Notes under the pieces: generated by a model
Told to the model about the DNA's origin: nothing
The model's input: only the letters and a program-made list of their open reading frames with translations
Database searches by the model: none
In this document: piece after piece, positions 1 through 9,073 of the stretch
Numbering within the stretch: position 1 is the stretch's first letter
Layout: each line of letters starts with the position of its first letter
Source of the DNA: Planctomycetota bacterium
GTDB lineage: Bacteria > Planctomycetota > Planctomycetia > Pirellulales > Pirellulaceae
Direction: 5' to 3'
Length of the DNA stretch: 64,000 nucleotides
Assembly: GCA_027622275.1 (NCBI GenBank)
Contig: JAQBZB010000009.1
Span: 1-64,000 of the forward strand
Translations under genes and position numbers: made by a program

Positions 1-58
1 AAGCCACCACTACGGGATCTTATCGAGACACAGTTTCTAAGTGGCCTGCGGACTCTGA

Positions 59-412
59 TCACTCTTCTCGCGGGGGCGGTTCGTGGCCGAATTTGGCTTC
101 GTAAAGTTTGACAAACTTGTCGGCCCGCGACGGGTCGCAGACGAAGCACTGGGATTCGGCGCGGTTGTGATCTTCGCACCAATCCCCCTTGGCCTTGAAC
201 GCGTCGGCGGCCTTCGAGCTGCACATGCTGCATTGCTCTTCCGGGATGCCGTGTTCCGCACACCACCAGTCTCCGTGATCGTGCTCGTCGCCCTCCGCGG
301 CAACTTGCTTCGCTCCGCTGTCATTGGCCTGGTGGCCGCAGCCGACGGCGATTACCGCAACAGCCAACAGCGCACCAAACATCGCACTTCGCTTAAGTAG
401 CACAATACTCAT
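59..412 (-). CDS. Cys/His-motif lipoprotein downstream of RND pump 1
   Basis: A 117-residue lipoprotein with an N-terminal hydrophobic segment ending in the lipobox-like VIAVGC near residue 25, so the mature protein is probably lipid-anchored. Two copies of a WCxxH(x)nCxxC motif follow: WWCAEHGIPEEQCSMC around residues 49-64 and DWCEDHNRAESQCFVC around 77-92. The same motif is present at the N-terminus of adaptor 1 (4368-5972), which ties the two proteins together as likely metal-binding partners; a role in handing metal to the pump is inference. The start is set by AAGGAG seven bases before the ATG. It is the last gene of the adaptor-S23-RND run on the minus strand. No family name is recognised. 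Confidence 0.8.
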   Translation of the reverse strand: MSIVLLKRSAMFGALLAVAVIAVGCGHQANDSGAKQVAAEGDEHDHGDWWCAEHGIPEEQCSMCSSKAADAFKAKGDWCEDHNRAESQCFVCDPSRADKFVKLYEAKFGHEPPPREE

Positions 413-524
413 CCTTCACTCCTTTTTTGAGAACGATTTTCGGAACAGAAGACAACCGAGGAAACAGAGCCTCTGTTTCCTTGGTTTTCTCCTGTTCAGA
501 TGAGTTGCAATCCTGCTCCATGAG

Positions 525-3500
525 TCATTCCCTTCCAGCTTCAGATGCTGCCATCTCCTGGCTCTCCACATCCAACTCTTGTCTCTCGACTCTTCGGCCG
601 ACGGGTCCAGCGAAGACCATGTACAGCACGCGCAGCACAAGTAGCGACATCACGGTCGAGCTGATGACGCCGCCAATGACGACCGTTGCCAACGGTCGTT
701 GAACTTCCGCGCCCATGCCGGTGTTGAGTGCCATGGGGACAAAGCCGAGGGCCGCGACCAGAGTCGTCATCAGCACGGGGCGCAAGCGCGTCATGGCCGC
801 CGTCTCGACCGCTTCCTCCAGTCCCATACCGTGTCGGCGCAGACGTCGAATGGTGGATACGAGTAGCATGTCGTCGAGCACAGCGACCCCGGACAAGGCG
901 ATAAAACCGATCGCAGCCGAGATCGAAAACGGCATGTCGCGAATCCACAGAGCAATGATCCCGCCTGTCCACGCAAAGGGTACGCCGGTGAAAACGCGAA
1001 TCGCGTCGATGATGTTGCGGTAGGTCAGAAACAGCAGCCCGAAAATCAACACGATGGCCAACGGCACGACGACCATCAGCCGCCGCTGGGCGCTGAGCAA
1101 GTTTTCAAACTGACCGCCCCATTCGATGTGGTAGCGGCCAGGCGGTAGTTTTACCTCCTCGTCGATCCGCCGTTGTGCTTCTGCCACGAAGCTGCCCATG
1201 TCCCGGCCGCGAATGTTTGTCGAAACGGTAATCCGCCGATAGCCCCATTCGCGAGTGATCGTTGAGGGGCCTTCGACCACGTTGATGTCGGCCAGCCGCT
1301 GGAGCGGAATTCGCTCACCCGAAGCCGTGCTGATTTGAATCGCTCCGATGGCGGCCGGATCGCTACGATACTGTTCCGGCAATCGGACCACCAGCGGAAA
1401 GCGAAGTTGGCCCTCGTAAACTTCTCCGAGCTTGAAGCTGCCGAGTGACTCGACCAGATCGAGCACTTGTTTGGCCGAGACGCCGTAGCGGGCGATCTCG
1501 TCTTGCCGGACTTTGATTTGCAACACGGGCTGGCCCGTGATCTGTTCGACGGCCACATCGGCGTTGCCGTCGATCGAGCGCAGCACCTGTTCGATGTCTT
1601 CCGCCGTCTCGACCAACGTATCGAAGTCGTCGCCGAAGAGTTTCACGGCGACGTCCGAACGGATGCCGCTGATCATCTCGTTCACTCGCATTTCGATCGG
1701 CTGGGTCATGGCAATGCGTTGGCCGGGCATCTCGCGCAGTGACTGCTGGATCAGCGAGGTCAGTTCGTCCTGTGTTTTGGCACGCGTCCATTGATCGCGG
1801 GGTTTGAGCGTAATAAACACATCCGTCAGCTCGATGCCCATCGGGTCGGTGGCGACTTCGGCACTGCCGATGCGGCTCCAGACGTGTTCGACTTCGTGCG
1901 GGAATTCCTTCAGGATCGCCTGTTCCATGTGCGTGTTGTAGCGGATCGATTCGTCGAGATCGGTGCCCGCCAAACGGACCACGTTGATGGCGACGGCACC
2001 TTCCGACAGCTTCGGGACAAACTCGCTGCCCAAGTTCGGCGCGATCAAGCCAAACGCGACCACCAGTACGCAAAGCGCAAACCCAATGACGACAAACTTC
2101 TGGTGCATGGTGAAATGAAGCACCGGCCGATAAGCCCGCTTGATCCAGCGAATCAGAAACGGCTCACGTTCCTCAATCTGTTTGGGCAGCATCAAGCTGG
2201 CCAGCACCGGCATGAGCGTCAGCGAGAGGATCATCGAACCGGCGAGAGCGAAAATCACGGTCAGCGCCATCGGCCGGAACAGTTTGCCTTCGACACCTTC
2301 GAGCGTGAGGATCGGCAGGTAGACGATCATGATGATCATTTCGCCGAACATCGTCGGTTTGCGGACTTCGATGGCCGCCTCGCGAATTGTCGAGAGTCGA
2401 GAGTCGAGGGTCGAGGGTCGAGAGCCAAGCGAGAGCCGAGAGTCCAGAGTCGAGAGTCCAGAGCCAGAACCGGACGCGTAATTCTGGCTCTCCACTCTCG
2501 ACTCTGGACTCTGGACTCTGGACTCTGGACTTTCCGCTAATCTCCGGACGCAATTTTCGATCATCACCACCGAGCTATCCACGACCAGCCCGAAATCGAT
2601 CGAACCGAGACTCAATAGGCTGGCGGCGACGCCGAACTGCAACATTCCGGAGAATGCGCAGAGCATGGAAAGCGGAATTGCCAACGCGACAATCAGGCCG
2701 GCTCGCAGATTCCCCAGGAACATGAACAGCACCGCGACGACCAGCAGCCCGCCCTCGAACAGATTCTGCTCGACCGTGCCGATGACATGATCGACCAGTT
2801 CCGTACGATCGTAAACGGTCTCGACTTCAACTCCCGGCGGCAACGACGATTTGACTTCGTCCATCTTCGCCTTGAGCAGATTCGTCACTTCGTGGCTGTT
2901 TTCGCCCATGAGCATGAAACCGAGACCGTAGACAACTTCGCCTTTGCCGTCCGCCGTAACAGCACCCCTGCGAATCTCGTTGCCGATCTGGACGTCCGCC
3001 ACATCGCGGACTCTGATCGGAACGCCATCCTTCGCTTTGATGACGATGTTTCCGATCTGCTGCGTGTTAACCGTCCGGCCAATTCCGTGGACGAGCAGCA
3101 TTTCCGCGTTGCGGGTGATGTTGCCGCCGCCGACGTTGCGATTGTTTTCTTTGACGGCTGTGACGACCTCATCGAATGTCAATCCATGTTTGATGACTCG
3201 ATTGGGGTCGATGCGAACTTGATATTGCTTTTCGTAGCCGCCCCAACTGTTCACTTCCGCGGAACCGGCAACGGTCCGCATCTGAGGGCGAATGATCCAA
3301 TCGTGGATGGTCCGCAGTTCGGTCAGCTTCTCGACGCGCCGTGCCTTGGGAAGCGACGTGATATCGACGCCTTCGGCCCGCACGACGTAGTGAAAGACTT
3401 CGCCCAGCCCGGTCGAAACGGGGCCCATCTTCGGCCGCTCGATGCCTTCCGGCAGTTCGACGGTCGCCAGCCGCTCACCGATCAGTTGCCGCGCGAAATA

Positions 3501-3809
3501 GATGTCGGTGCCGTCCTCGAAGGTGACGACGACTTGCGACATCCCAAACTTCGAGATCGACCGCAGTTTCTCCAAATCGGGCAACCCACTGATAACCTGC
3601 TCGATCGGAAACGTGATCTGCTGTTCAACTTCCTCGGGCGACAGCGCGGGTGCGGTCGTGTTGACCTGCACCATCACCGGCGTCGTGTCAGGGAAGGCGT
3701 CGATGTCGATGTATTGCAGCGACCAGGCACCTGCCGCAATCACCACGCCGACCGCCACGAGCACGACAGCTCGGTTCCGCAGCGAGACGTCGATGATCCA
3801 GTTCAGCAT
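525..3809 (-). CDS. RND heavy-metal efflux permease (CzcA-like, HME family), pump 1
   Basis: A 1094-residue inner-membrane proton/metal antiporter of the CzcA/CusA family. TM1 is at about residues 13-31, followed by the first periplasmic porter region, TM2-6, a second porter region and C-terminal TM segments. TM4 has the CzcA-type proton-relay motif LGSIDFGLVVDSSVVMIEN near 401-419. The length is typical for the family except for about 50 extra residues (roughly 426-475) between TM4 and TM5, made of SRVES/STLDSRL repeats encoded by a heptamer hairpin at the DNA level. The adaptor gene lies upstream, separated by an S23 gene, and a metal-motif lipoprotein lies downstream. Substrate (Zn/Co/Cd versus Cu/Ag) cannot be decided from sequence alone. 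Confidence 0.93.
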   Translation of the reverse strand: MLNWIIDVSLRNRAVVLVAVGVVIAAGAWSLQYIDIDAFPDTTPVMVQVNTTAPALSPEEVEQQITFPIEQVISGLPDLEKLRSISKFGMSQVVVTFEDGTDIYFARQLIGERLATVELPEGIERPKMGPVSTGLGEVFHYVVRAEGVDITSLPKARRVEKLTELRTIHDWIIRPQMRTVAGSAEVNSWGGYEKQYQVRIDPNRVIKHGLTFDEVVTAVKENNRNVGGGNITRNAEMLLVHGIGRTVNTQQIGNIVIKAKDGVPIRVRDVADVQIGNEIRRGAVTADGKGEVVYGLGFMLMGENSHEVTNLLKAKMDEVKSSLPPGVEVETVYDRTELVDHVIGTVEQNLFEGGLLVVAVLFMFLGNLRAGLIVALAIPLSMLCAFSGMLQFGVAASLLSLGSIDFGLVVDSSVVMIENCVRRLAESPESRVQSPESRVESQNYASGSGSGLSTLDSRLSLGSRPSTLDSRLSTIREAAIEVRKPTMFGEMIIMIVYLPILTLEGVEGKLFRPMALTVIFALAGSMILSLTLMPVLASLMLPKQIEEREPFLIRWIKRAYRPVLHFTMHQKFVVIGFALCVLVVAFGLIAPNLGSEFVPKLSEGAVAINVVRLAGTDLDESIRYNTHMEQAILKEFPHEVEHVWSRIGSAEVATDPMGIELTDVFITLKPRDQWTRAKTQDELTSLIQQSLREMPGQRIAMTQPIEMRVNEMISGIRSDVAVKLFGDDFDTLVETAEDIEQVLRSIDGNADVAVEQITGQPVLQIKVRQDEIARYGVSAKQVLDLVESLGSFKLGEVYEGQLRFPLVVRLPEQYRSDPAAIGAIQISTASGERIPLQRLADINVVEGPSTITREWGYRRITVSTNIRGRDMGSFVAEAQRRIDEEVKLPPGRYHIEWGGQFENLLSAQRRLMVVVPLAIVLIFGLLFLTYRNIIDAIRVFTGVPFAWTGGIIALWIRDMPFSISAAIGFIALSGVAVLDDMLLVSTIRRLRRHGMGLEEAVETAAMTRLRPVLMTTLVAALGFVPMALNTGMGAEVQRPLATVVIGGVISSTVMSLLVLRVLYMVFAGPVGRRVERQELDVESQEMAASEAGRE
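2389..2535. repeat. Heptamer hairpin element, family A, inside pump 1
   Basis: The left arm is an array of degenerate 7-bp units close to GAGAGTC, ending in GAGTCCAGAGCCAGAA. A 12-bp spacer follows, then a right arm starting TTCTGGCTCT and continuing as CGACTCTGGACTCT-type units. The arms are inverted relative to each other. The element stays in frame within the RND gene and encodes the TM4-TM5 loop expansion. Confidence 0.9.
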
Positions 3810-3814
3810 GGGAT

Positions 3815-3887
3815 AGTCCAGAGTGGAGGGGCGAGAGTCAAGAGCCAGAGGGAGGTCCAGAGTCCAGAGTCGAGGGGCGAGAGCCGG
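3815..3887. repeat. Family A heptamer arm, pump-side flank of S23 copy 1
   Basis: An array of GAGAGTC/GTCCAGA-type units containing AGAGCCAGAGGGA, in the left-arm orientation. It lies between the pump 1 start codon and the S23 gene and is read into the C-terminal tail of the S23 protein ([11 protein letters not shown]). Its inverted partner lies on the other side of the S23 gene. Confidence 0.85.
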
Positions 3888-4248
3888 AAGACGACGATCG
3901 GAGCAGCGAATTTCTGAGACCGCTGAGCATGCGCGCTAGTTCTTCGGCGCGTTGATAGAGGGCATCGCGAGTTTCCTGTTCGAGCAGCGACTGGTGAAGC
4001 GCGACCTGCGACTGCGATACGACTTCCATTAACGAGCCGTAGGCGATTTCGAGAAAGTGAGCGAAGTCCTTGTCTGAACCACGCCCACTTCCTTCCGCGA
4101 TATTCGACGAGATCGAGACGGCCGCCCGCCGCATCTGACTCGTCAATCCAAACCGCTCATCACGTGGAAACGCTTTCGTAACTACATACACACGATCCGC
4201 GAACGCCACGCTCTTCTCCCAGACATCCAACTTCTCAAATCGAAACAT
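3838..4248 (-). CDS. Four-helix-bundle protein, S23/IVP-like, copy 1
   Basis: About 136 residues. The start [13 protein letters not shown], the core [21 protein letters not shown] and the helix [18 protein letters not shown] are the hallmarks of the four-helix-bundle family first seen in 23S rRNA intervening sequences (TIGR02436-like); the Avd protein of diversity-generating retroelements shares this fold. No reverse transcriptase is nearby. The ATG at 4248 is chosen over the track start at 4371 because family homology begins there and the upstream codons are heptamer-repeat translation. The gene sits between adaptor 1 and pump 1, flanked by inverted family A arms. The C-terminal 15 or so residues come from the repeat. 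Molecular function is unknown; an association with the repeats is inference. Confidence 0.88.
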   Translation of the reverse strand: MFRFEKLDVWEKSVAFADRVYVVTKAFPRDERFGLTSQMRRAAVSISSNIAEGSGRGSDKDFAHFLEIAYGSLMEVVSQSQVALHQSLLEQETRDALYQRAEELARMLSGLRNSLLRSSSSGSRPSTLDSGPPSGS

Positions 4249-4254
4249 GCTCGC

Positions 4255-4338
4255 TCCTCTCCGGCTCTTGACACTTGTCTCTCGACTCTCGACCCTTCGC
4301 CTTCTTCTGGCTCTCGCCTCTGGACTCTTGACTCTCCA
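4255..4338. repeat. Family A heptamer arm, adaptor-side flank of S23 copy 1
   Basis: An array of CGACTCT/TGGACTC-type units containing TTCTGGCTCTCG, inverted relative to the arm at 3815-3887. Together the arms bracket the S23 gene as terminal inverted repeats bracket a mobile element. Confidence 0.85.
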
Positions 4339-4367
4339 CAGCCGACCGGCTGCTAGTGCTCGCACAG

Positions 4368-5972
4368 TCACCCGGCGCCGAGATTGCCTTTGAGCAACTC
4401 GGCCCGCAGGACACCACTTCCCTTAGTCACGACTATCTCGTCAGGCAGCAGTCCCGCGATCACTTCCGTGTAGTCTCCATTCGTCACGCCAGGCCGGACC
4501 ATGCGAGTGTGGAATACCTTGTACGAGTCCTTGGCCAAGAAGTTCCTGTCACGGACAAACGCCACAAAGCAGCAGCCCTCCCAGTGAATCGCGTCGTTGG
4601 GCGCGACGATCGCTTGGTCTTCGTCGCGGAGCACGATCTGGCCGGCACCGAAGCTTTCGTCGCGCAAATCACCATCGTCATTGGGAAGTTCCGCGCGCAC
4701 CTTGACGGTGCGGGTTTCGGAATCAATGTGTGAGCTGATCCACGTGATCTGGCCAGTGTGTTCACGAGTTCCACCGTCTGGGCGAAACGCGACCTGTTGT
4801 CCGGCCTTGACGTACTGGGCGTCTTCCAAAGCCACGTTCAGCATCAGCCACATGCGGCGATTGTCCACGATGGTGAACAAGGTCTTCATCGTGTCGACGG
4901 CTTCGCCCGCGACGACATCGCGAGTGGTAACAACGCCGTCACGCGGCGCGAGAATGGGAATGAGATTCGCCGTCGTTGGTTGTCTGTCGAGCCGTAGCAA
5001 TTCGGCGGATGGCAATCCAAGTGAGTGAAGTTGCGTCGCGATTTCGTTTCCGCTTTTGCCTCGCAGTTCGTCCAGGGTGATCGGCAAGCCGAGGTTCGCC
5101 AGGGTCTGCACCGCTTTGCGAACCGCCGCTTCGGCTTCCGCGCGTGCCGCTTCGGCTTCCTGCAATCGCCGCCCCGCCACGACATCGCCCAAGCCCGCCA
5201 ACCGCTCAACGGTTTGGTCTTGCAGATTGAGCTGGGCGGCAGCCTGTAGCAGTTCCGCTTTGGCCTGCCCGACAACCGCGGCATCGACTAAGGCCAATAG
5301 ATCACCTTCGCGAACCGGATCGCCGACATTTCTTTCGACTCGCCACACCGTGCCCGCGGCTCGGGACGCCAGGCGAGTGACCAGCGTTGGGTCGTAACGA
5401 ATCTCGCCAGTCGTCGCAACCGTCTCGATGATCCGTCCGCGATCCACCAGGGCGATGTCGATGCCGGCCTTGTCGGCAGCTTCGCCAGAAGTGAATTGGA
5501 TGCGGCGTAGGTGGAGCTTGCACGATGGATCGTTCTTCGGCCTCTCCCTGGTCGCCAGTGCCCGCCGCGCCCGGTCGAGATCTTGCTGCGAAATGACCGG
5601 AGTTTCCTTGAATTGCCCAAGTTCGGGATGTTCGAGTACGCATTCGGCCACGCCGTGTTCTTGACACCAGCCGCGCAGCGTTCCCTTGGGCATTAGCTCA
5701 GCGTTGCAAGAGATGCAATCTGCTTCCGGAACGCCATGCTCCTCACACCACGCGACACCTTCGACCTCGTAGCGGGAAGTCAATGCGGAGAATTTTGGCA
5801 CCGTCCAACCCGAGTGATGCCCCCAGTATCCGATTGCACTCAACAGGAGCAGCACGGCGATGGTGGGTGTGGCTCCGAGAATCCAACGCCCAGTTCCCTG
5901 CCAGGAATGGGGCTTCTGGCCCGATGCGGTCGCTTCTTCAATCGGTTGTCGGTGACTGTCTGCTGGGCTCAT
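4368..5972 (-). CDS. RND periplasmic adaptor (HlyD/CzcB-like), adaptor 1, with N-terminal metal motifs
   Basis: A 534-residue membrane-fusion protein expected to link pump 1 to an outer-membrane channel. A single TM anchor lies at about residues 29-48. Next comes an unusual Cys/His region, [15 protein letters not shown] then [11 protein letters not shown], about residues 75-108, matching the motifs of the lipoprotein at 59-412. The rest is standard: lipoyl/barrel half [20 protein letters not shown], coiled-coil hairpin (about 245-310), second lipoyl half [20 protein letters not shown], then beta-barrel and membrane-proximal domains. At 534 residues it is longer than the usual CzcB (around 400), the excess being the N-terminal metal region. 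No channel gene is adjacent. Confidence 0.9.
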   Translation of the reverse strand: MSPADSHRQPIEEATASGQKPHSWQGTGRWILGATPTIAVLLLLSAIGYWGHHSGWTVPKFSALTSRYEVEGVAWCEEHGVPEADCISCNAELMPKGTLRGWCQEHGVAECVLEHPELGQFKETPVISQQDLDRARRALATRERPKNDPSCKLHLRRIQFTSGEAADKAGIDIALVDRGRIIETVATTGEIRYDPTLVTRLASRAAGTVWRVERNVGDPVREGDLLALVDAAVVGQAKAELLQAAAQLNLQDQTVERLAGLGDVVAGRRLQEAEAARAEAEAAVRKAVQTLANLGLPITLDELRGKSGNEIATQLHSLGLPSAELLRLDRQPTTANLIPILAPRDGVVTTRDVVAGEAVDTMKTLFTIVDNRRMWLMLNVALEDAQYVKAGQQVAFRPDGGTREHTGQITWISSHIDSETRTVKVRAELPNDDGDLRDESFGAGQIVLRDEDQAIVAPNDAIHWEGCCFVAFVRDRNFLAKDSYKVFHTRMVRPGVTNGDYTEVIAGLLPDEIVVTKGSGVLRAELLKGNLGAG

Positions 5973-6085
5973 GGCAAAGACTCAACGGGGGAGCGGGCAC
6001 AAAGAAACAAACATCTGCAACAGGAAACGCATACCGATCGGCAGCGATCTACGTAGCGGTTGCGGCCAGCGTGTCCGCGAAGAGA

Positions 6086-6598
6086 TTACAGCAGGTAAGA
6101 ATTCACCAGCGTGCAGATGTCGCGCCCGGATACGAGCGGCGGGAAGTGAGAGCCGCCACGCAGCGCTGGATTGCCGCTGCTTGTGCCGGCAAGCTGCCTT
6201 GCGACGGTACCGTTCATCACCACCGCGAAGAACCCGCGATTCACATCGAGATCAGGACACTTTGCTCCATCACTCAGTACGGCCCCGTTGCAGAAGCAGT
6301 CAGCTTCTTTGGAGCTGCCGCCATCGTGGTCACAGGGAAGCTGGCCGTCTGGCTTGCAATCGCAGTCAGCATCGTTTCCGCAAGCTGGGCTGTCAGAATC
6401 CGCGTACGCTTGATTCCAGCACATCCCGCAGCATTCCGCACATTGCAGCGGACATCCCAGCACGAGTGCTGTCATGACAAACGAAATGCAACGACGTGTG
6501 ATCATCTCAAACATAAACTCCCAAGCGACTTTCAACAGTTCCATCGTAAGTCGACGCGGGACAGCGGTCAATGACAACCTAATCTGCCCCAGCTTCAT
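6086..6598 (-). CDS. Cys-rich exported protein
   Basis: About 170 residues, no recognised family. The ATG at 6598 is chosen because GGAGGA sits five bases upstream; the longer track ORF overlaps the SOD gene and lacks this signal. The n-region is long, then CISFVMTALVLGCPLQCAECCGMCW looks like a signal segment running into a Cys-rich mature start, followed by the acidic/Cys stretch CGNDADCDCKPDG and SKEADCFCNGAV. The C-terminus is low in cysteine. It lies between SOD and adaptor 1 on the same strand, consistent with a small periplasmic metal-binding protein, but that role is inferred only from composition and context. Confidence 0.65.
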   Translation of the reverse strand: MKLGQIRLSLTAVPRRLTMELLKVAWEFMFEMITRRCISFVMTALVLGCPLQCAECCGMCWNQAYADSDSPACGNDADCDCKPDGQLPCDHDGGSSKEADCFCNGAVLSDGAKCPDLDVNRGFFAVVMNGTVARQLAGTSSGNPALRGGSHFPPLVSGRDICTLVNSYLL

Positions 6599-6641
6599 TT
6601 CGTCCTCCGAAGCGCTGGAATCGCAAGCAGCGCGCCGTGAT

Positions 6642-7352
6642 CTATCCGCGGGCCGCGAATCGCTGATTGGCTTCGTTCCAGTCGATGTGGTCGATGAACT
6701 TCTCGACATACTCGGCCTTGCGGTTTTGGTAGTCGATGTAGAAGGCATGTTCGTAGGTGTCGATCACGACCAGCGGAATCGCCATCCACAGGACGCCCAT
6801 CGCGTGCTCGTCGCTGACGACATTGTACAGCTTGTCATTGACCGGATGCTTGACGAGCATCGCCCAGCCGGCGGCGTCTTTGGCGGATGCGATGAAGTCA
6901 CCGGCCCACTTGTCGATCGAGCCGAATCGCTGCTCGATGGCGGAGCGGAGTTCGGCCGTTGGATCGGGCGCTTTGGCGGCCATGCCGTCGAAATACATTT
7001 CGTGCAAGACGACGCTGTTCCCTTTGCTATTGACGGCTCGCTTGAGCGCTCCATAGGCCGCCGGGTCAAGCGGTTGGCCGGCCTTCACCGACTCTTCAAT
7101 CTTGGCATCGGCCGCGGCGTAGCCCTTGAGCGCGCCGCCGTAGTGAGCCGTGTGGTGCGGGGCGATCTGTTCGGCACTCAAGAATCCTGGAATCGACGTC
7201 AGACGCAACGGCTTGGGCACTCCAGTCACCAACCCACTCTTGGAAAACAGGCCATCCAGATCTTCACCCTCGGCCAGTCCGGACACAAGCAGCGATCCAG
7301 CGGCGGCACCCGATGAAGCGAACAGAAAGTTGCGGCGCGAAACATCGTTCAT
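6642..7352 (-). CDS. Superoxide dismutase (Fe/Mn family), Tat-exported
   Basis: A 236-residue enzyme that dismutates superoxide. The start at 7352 gives a twin-arginine signal (SRRNFLFASSGAAAGSLLVSG), so export in folded, metal-loaded form is expected. Metal-ligand regions visible are the N-terminal PHHTAHYGGALKGY, the second His in VVLHEMYFDGM, and DTYEHAFYIDYQNRKAEYV, which carries the Asp and final His. The HEMYFD and DTYEHAF variants differ from the classical DVWEHAYY form and fit a divergent SOD branch, so Fe versus Mn cannot be assigned. The neighbouring metal pumps suggest a metal/oxidative-stress setting. The extra 67 codons of the track ORF lack signal features. Confidence 0.92.
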   Translation of the reverse strand: MNDVSRRNFLFASSGAAAGSLLVSGLAEGEDLDGLFSKSGLVTGVPKPLRLTSIPGFLSAEQIAPHHTAHYGGALKGYAAADAKIEESVKAGQPLDPAAYGALKRAVNSKGNSVVLHEMYFDGMAAKAPDPTAELRSAIEQRFGSIDKWAGDFIASAKDAAGWAMLVKHPVNDKLYNVVSDEHAMGVLWMAIPLVVIDTYEHAFYIDYQNRKAEYVEKFIDHIDWNEANQRFAARG

Positions 7353-7387
7353 GACGGTTGTTCTTTCAAAGTGGTTGGTCTTCGGTT

Positions 7388-8392
7388 TCACGGCAAGAAT
7401 GCAACACGTTTGGGAGCCGCTCCGACCTTGATCTTCGCGAGCAATTTCAGCTTCCCGAGGCCGGACACTTCCGCCACACCCAGCGAGCCGTCGCCAATGT
7501 TGCTGATCAGAACTTGCACGGGGCTGGTTCCTGGTATCCGTTCGATACAGCACGGCTTGGCAACGTCAGTCAATCGATCAATGTGCTCGCCGGTCGTGAC
7601 ATTGACGGAATCCACATAAGAACGGCCCTCGTTGGCCGCCAGCACAATGTCCTCGCCCACAAACTCGCAACCGTGGTATGTCACTTCCTGCGGCGCGGAA
7701 TTGTCCTTGGGAGTTGGCGGCTGGAACAGTCGAGTCACTTGGCCGGTGGCGGTATCCATCTCGAAGAAGCCGTCGACCCAGAAACTACCAAAGTACAGTT
7801 TCGACTCATCGGGCGACAGCGTCAGGCTGCGTGGGTTGACATTCGTTTGATAGAACTTGACCAGCTTCCGCGCGGCGGGGTCGATGATCGCGATGCCCGT
7901 GATTTTCTTGCAAGTCACGTAGGCGTTCTTGTGGAGCGGCCCGTACTTGACGACGTGCGGAGCCGAGCAGCCTTCAATGCGAAACTCCTCTTTCATTGTC
8001 GCGAAGTTGATTCCCACTACCGTGTCGCTGTGGAAGTTCGCGTCCATGATGTACTTGCCATCGGTTGTCAGGACGATGTGGTCATGGTGCATTTCGCCGA
8101 TCTTGACTTCGGCCAGCGGCGCGAACGTCTCGGTATCGAAGAATTTGACCTTGCCTTCCCCTTCGACACCGATGGCCACTCGTTTTCCGTCGGCGCTAAC
8201 GGCGACACCGTAGGGGTTGGCGCCCACTTTGAGCCGCTTGATCTCCTTCATCGCTTTGAGATCGACCAGCGACACCGTTTCGTCGCCGGTGTTGACGACG
8301 AACAATCGGCTGGGAACATCTTCGGCATTGGTTTGCAAGGCGAGACCACAAAGCATCGCCGAGACGAACGCAATCGACATTTTGGTACTCAT
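7388..8392 (-). CDS. YVTN-type beta-propeller protein, secreted
   Basis: A 334-residue protein with signal peptide MSTKMSIAFVSAMLCGLALQTNA. Repeated propeller blades can be read as SRLFVVNTGDETVSLVDLKAM, GANPYGVAVSADGKRVAIG and NVNPRSLTLSPDESKLYFGS. These are the hallmarks of YVTN/lactonase-like seven-bladed propellers, usually protein-binding or structural and seldom assigned enzymes. The start is supported by GGGAGAG close to the ATG. It is 35 bp upstream of the SOD gene and 33 bp downstream of the LamG-like gene, so the three are probably co-transcribed. His pairs (EMHHDH) and Cys pairs (KPCCIE) might bind metal, which is speculative. Confidence 0.85.
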   Translation of the reverse strand: MSTKMSIAFVSAMLCGLALQTNAEDVPSRLFVVNTGDETVSLVDLKAMKEIKRLKVGANPYGVAVSADGKRVAIGVEGEGKVKFFDTETFAPLAEVKIGEMHHDHIVLTTDGKYIMDANFHSDTVVGINFATMKEEFRIEGCSAPHVVKYGPLHKNAYVTCKKITGIAIIDPAARKLVKFYQTNVNPRSLTLSPDESKLYFGSFWVDGFFEMDTATGQVTRLFQPPTPKDNSAPQEVTYHGCEFVGEDIVLAANEGRSYVDSVNVTTGEHIDRLTDVAKPCCIERIPGTSPVQVLISNIGDGSLGVAEVSGLGKLKLLAKIKVGAAPKRVAFLP

Positions 8393-8425
8393 CGCTCTCT
8401 CCCTATTTGATGATGGTGCGATTGG

Positions 8426-9073
8426 TTACTTGTCAGCCGGTTGGACGTGGAAGTCGTCGAAGTTTGTCACGGCATCTGCCTTGGTCCACAGACCGACTTT
8501 ACCCGCTGCCGTGATCGTGTCGTCACGCGCGTCAAGCTTGTCTCCGTTGATCGAGCAAACGATCTTGTCCTTTCGCATCGTGACTTTGATCGTGTGCCAC
8601 GTCCCGGCCGGAGCCTTGGCGTCGGCGCTGGCCAGTTGCGTCCGCTTGCCGTCGATGACTTTGTAGATGCGAAAATTGTCTTCGAGCGGATTGTGGCGGC
8701 AGACGTAATAGTTGTTGGCGTCTTGATAGCGCCACACGGGTCCACCGCCCTGGTCGATCTTTCCCGCCACGGCTTTCAAGGACACGGTGATGTCCACGTC
8801 GCCGTAGTTTTCTTCGTCTAGAACACACAGGTTGAACAGCGGGTTCGGCCCAGCGTCCGAAACTTGCGCGAGCACATTCGGACCAGCCGGAGCCGATTCG
8901 TCGTGCTGAATTTTCCAGACGCTTCCCTCGCCTCTGCCGGTCTGCGCCCTGGACCAGCCTTGCGGCAGCTTGCCAACCGCGGCGTCCTCGAACGTCCACT
9001 TCTCATCAGCAACGGCTGCCGTCGCCATGAACAAGACACACGCGACCACAGCACAACAAGGAACAGGCTTCAT
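8426..9073 (-). CDS. Secreted LamG/DUF1080-like beta-sandwich protein
   Basis: 215 residues with a clear signal peptide (MKPVPCCAVVACVLFMATAAVA). The mature part has the features of the concanavalin-like DUF1080/LamG family common in planctomycetes: WTFEDAAVGKLPQGW near the start, a central RYQDANNYYVCRHNPLEDNFRIYKV, and the ending GKVGLWTKADAVTNFDDFHV. AAGGAG eight bases before the ATG fixes the start. Some relatives act on carbohydrates, but no catalytic claim can be made here. It is first in a run with the propeller protein and SOD. Confidence 0.8.
   Translation of the reverse strand: MKPVPCCAVVACVLFMATAAVADEKWTFEDAAVGKLPQGWSRAQTGRGEGSVWKIQHDESAPAGPNVLAQVSDAGPNPLFNLCVLDEENYGDVDITVSLKAVAGKIDQGGGPVWRYQDANNYYVCRHNPLEDNFRIYKVIDGKRTQLASADAKAPAGTWHTIKVTMRKDKIVCSINGDKLDARDDTITAAGKVGLWTKADAVTNFDDFHVQPADK

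Noticed and set aside
2389-2535. Heptamer-derived segments as genuine functional protein domains
   Set aside because: Segments occur in different proteins, on both arms and in different families, follow DNA period rather than protein features, and are absent from paralogues at the same place.
1791-2540. Long plus-strand ORF (249 codons) opposite pump 1
   Set aside because: It is the antisense shadow of the RND gene; composition is Arg/Gln/His-rich and no family is seen.
2787-3917. 376-codon plus-strand ORF opposite pump 1
   Set aside because: Antisense shadow of a strongly coding RND gene; no recognisable domain.
7358-8410. 350-codon plus-strand ORF opposite the YVTN gene
   Set aside because: Antisense shadow; the minus-strand product has a signal peptide, propeller repeats and a good ribosome-binding site.
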